Below are positions 36,759 through 37,225 of a stretch of 37,225 nucleotides of DNA, one piece after another. The DNA is from a virus. The notes under the pieces were generated by a model. That model had not been told where the DNA came from, did no database searches, and saw only the letters and a program-made list of their open reading frames with translations. The stretch covers positions 1 through 37,225 of IMG/VR virus record IMGVR_UViG_3300028027_000125. The stretch is one strand, 5' to 3'. Position 1 is the stretch's first letter. The number at the start of each line of letters is the position of its first letter. The position numbers and the translations under genes were made by a program.

Positions 36759-37197
36759 TGTTTTCCAATGTTATGGGTTCTACCTTACCCATGTGCTTTA
36801 AAGCTTGGAGGTGGAGGTCACCCAAACTGATATTCACTTGGGTCTTAGCAGTGTCTCCATAGTTCTCAGGGTCAAGCTTAGAGGCCATCCACTTACGGGT
36901 ATCAACCTGGAGTCTAGCTTTGTTAACACCACTGTTACTTGTCTCATCAGCCTCATCCGCAATCTCTAGAGCCTCTTCAGCCAGTTTCTCAGCCTTTAGC
37001 TTTCTCGCCTTCAGGACCGCATCTCTACGCTCATCAGTATGGTTTATCCAGAAAGACAACATAGGTCTAGAACACTCTATGAACTCAGCCAAGCGTCCAA
37101 TTGTCATTCCTTGAGAGATATGTGCGGTAACGAACTCTATCCCTCCCAGACTCTCTATCTTCTTCTCCAACGCTCTCCTCATAGGAAATCCCGCCAT
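36751..37197 (-). CDS. terS: Terminase small subunit
   Basis: A 148-residue protein with an N-terminal helix-turn-helix (HISQGMTIGRLAEFIECSRP, 26-45) that would recognise the packaging site, then a charged helical oligomerisation region (LKARKLKAEKLAEEALEIAD) and the segment TRKWMASKLDPENYGD, a familiar TerS ending. It overlaps terL. AAGGAG lies upstream of the ATG. It is the first late gene; its promoter probably lies beyond the window's end, or at 1-74 if the genome is circular. Confidence 0.88.
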   Translation of the reverse strand: MAGFPMRRALEKKIESLGGIEFVTAHISQGMTIGRLAEFIECSRPMLSFWINHTDERRDAVLKARKLKAEKLAEEALEIADEADETSNSGVNKARLQVDTRKWMASKLDPENYGDTAKTQVNISLGDLHLQALKHMGKVEPITLENNE

Positions 37198-37225
37198 ATC
37201 TTCTCCTTGATTTAATGTCTACAAA

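Noticed and set aside
37198-37225. TTAAAT near the right end as the terS -10
   Set aside because: It would place the transcript start inside the ribosome site; the real promoter is probably further upstream.
1-37225. tRNA, CRISPR, integrase or attachment sites
   Set aside because: No cloverleaf, spaced repeat array, recombinase gene or paired att core was seen on either strand.

Overview
The window reads as one tailed-phage genome, probably complete or nearly so, with no bacterial chromosomal genes. The order small terminase, large terminase, portal, scaffold, SU10-type (DUF5309-like) capsid protein, adaptor, P22 gp10-like tail factor and ejection proteins, with no tape measure or sheath, points to a short-tailed (podovirus-like) phage. 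An embedded Rz/Rz1 spanin pair and several lipobox proteins mean the host is Gram-negative. A Fur-box-like sequence and the gene families fit an environmental proteobacterium, but the host cannot be fixed from sequence alone. No integrase, CI-type repressor, tRNA, CRISPR array or insertion sequence was seen. If the sequence is circular, the ends join inside a divergent control region between terS and the rightward early genes.

Layout. (1) 1-433: gene-free control region with AAACCCTTA-type repeats, a Fur-box-like palindrome, pyrimidine repeats and a promoter. (2) 434-2137 (+): early operon with a sliding-clamp-like protein, closed by a terminator at 2154-2180. (3) 2138-2521: gene-free, with three operator-like palindromes. 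(4) 2522-10330 (-): a long run of mostly overlapping small genes including HNH nucleases, a methyltransferase, RusA, a DpdA-like transglycosylase with a YhhQ-type transporter, a replication initiator-like protein and a winged-helix protein. (5) 10331-10440: divergent promoter region. (6) 10441-12589 (+): single-strand annealing protein, SSB-like protein, winged-helix protein and MazG-like protein. (7) 12567-15337 (-): lysis genes (GH19 endolysin, Rz/Rz1, holin candidates) and tiny membrane proteins. (8) 15339-37197 (-): virion genes, reading from terminase at the right end to ejection proteins at the left.

How it works together. The phage has recombination functions and a clamp-like protein but no recognisable DNA polymerase, primase or helicase, so it probably redirects the host replisome. 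DpdA plus YhhQ, without preQ0 biosynthesis genes, suggests that a 7-deazaguanine base is imported or salvaged and exchanged into phage DNA, which would protect it from restriction. A GGGTTTGTCC-like dyad lies about 30 bp upstream of the -10 element at several candidate promoters, including the divergent control region; this suggests a genome-wide regulatory circuit. Many genes are coupled by ATGA or TAATG overlaps, which fixed several starts and exposed genes of 30-59 codons.

All family assignments are by eye from motifs and gene order; no database search or folding program was run.
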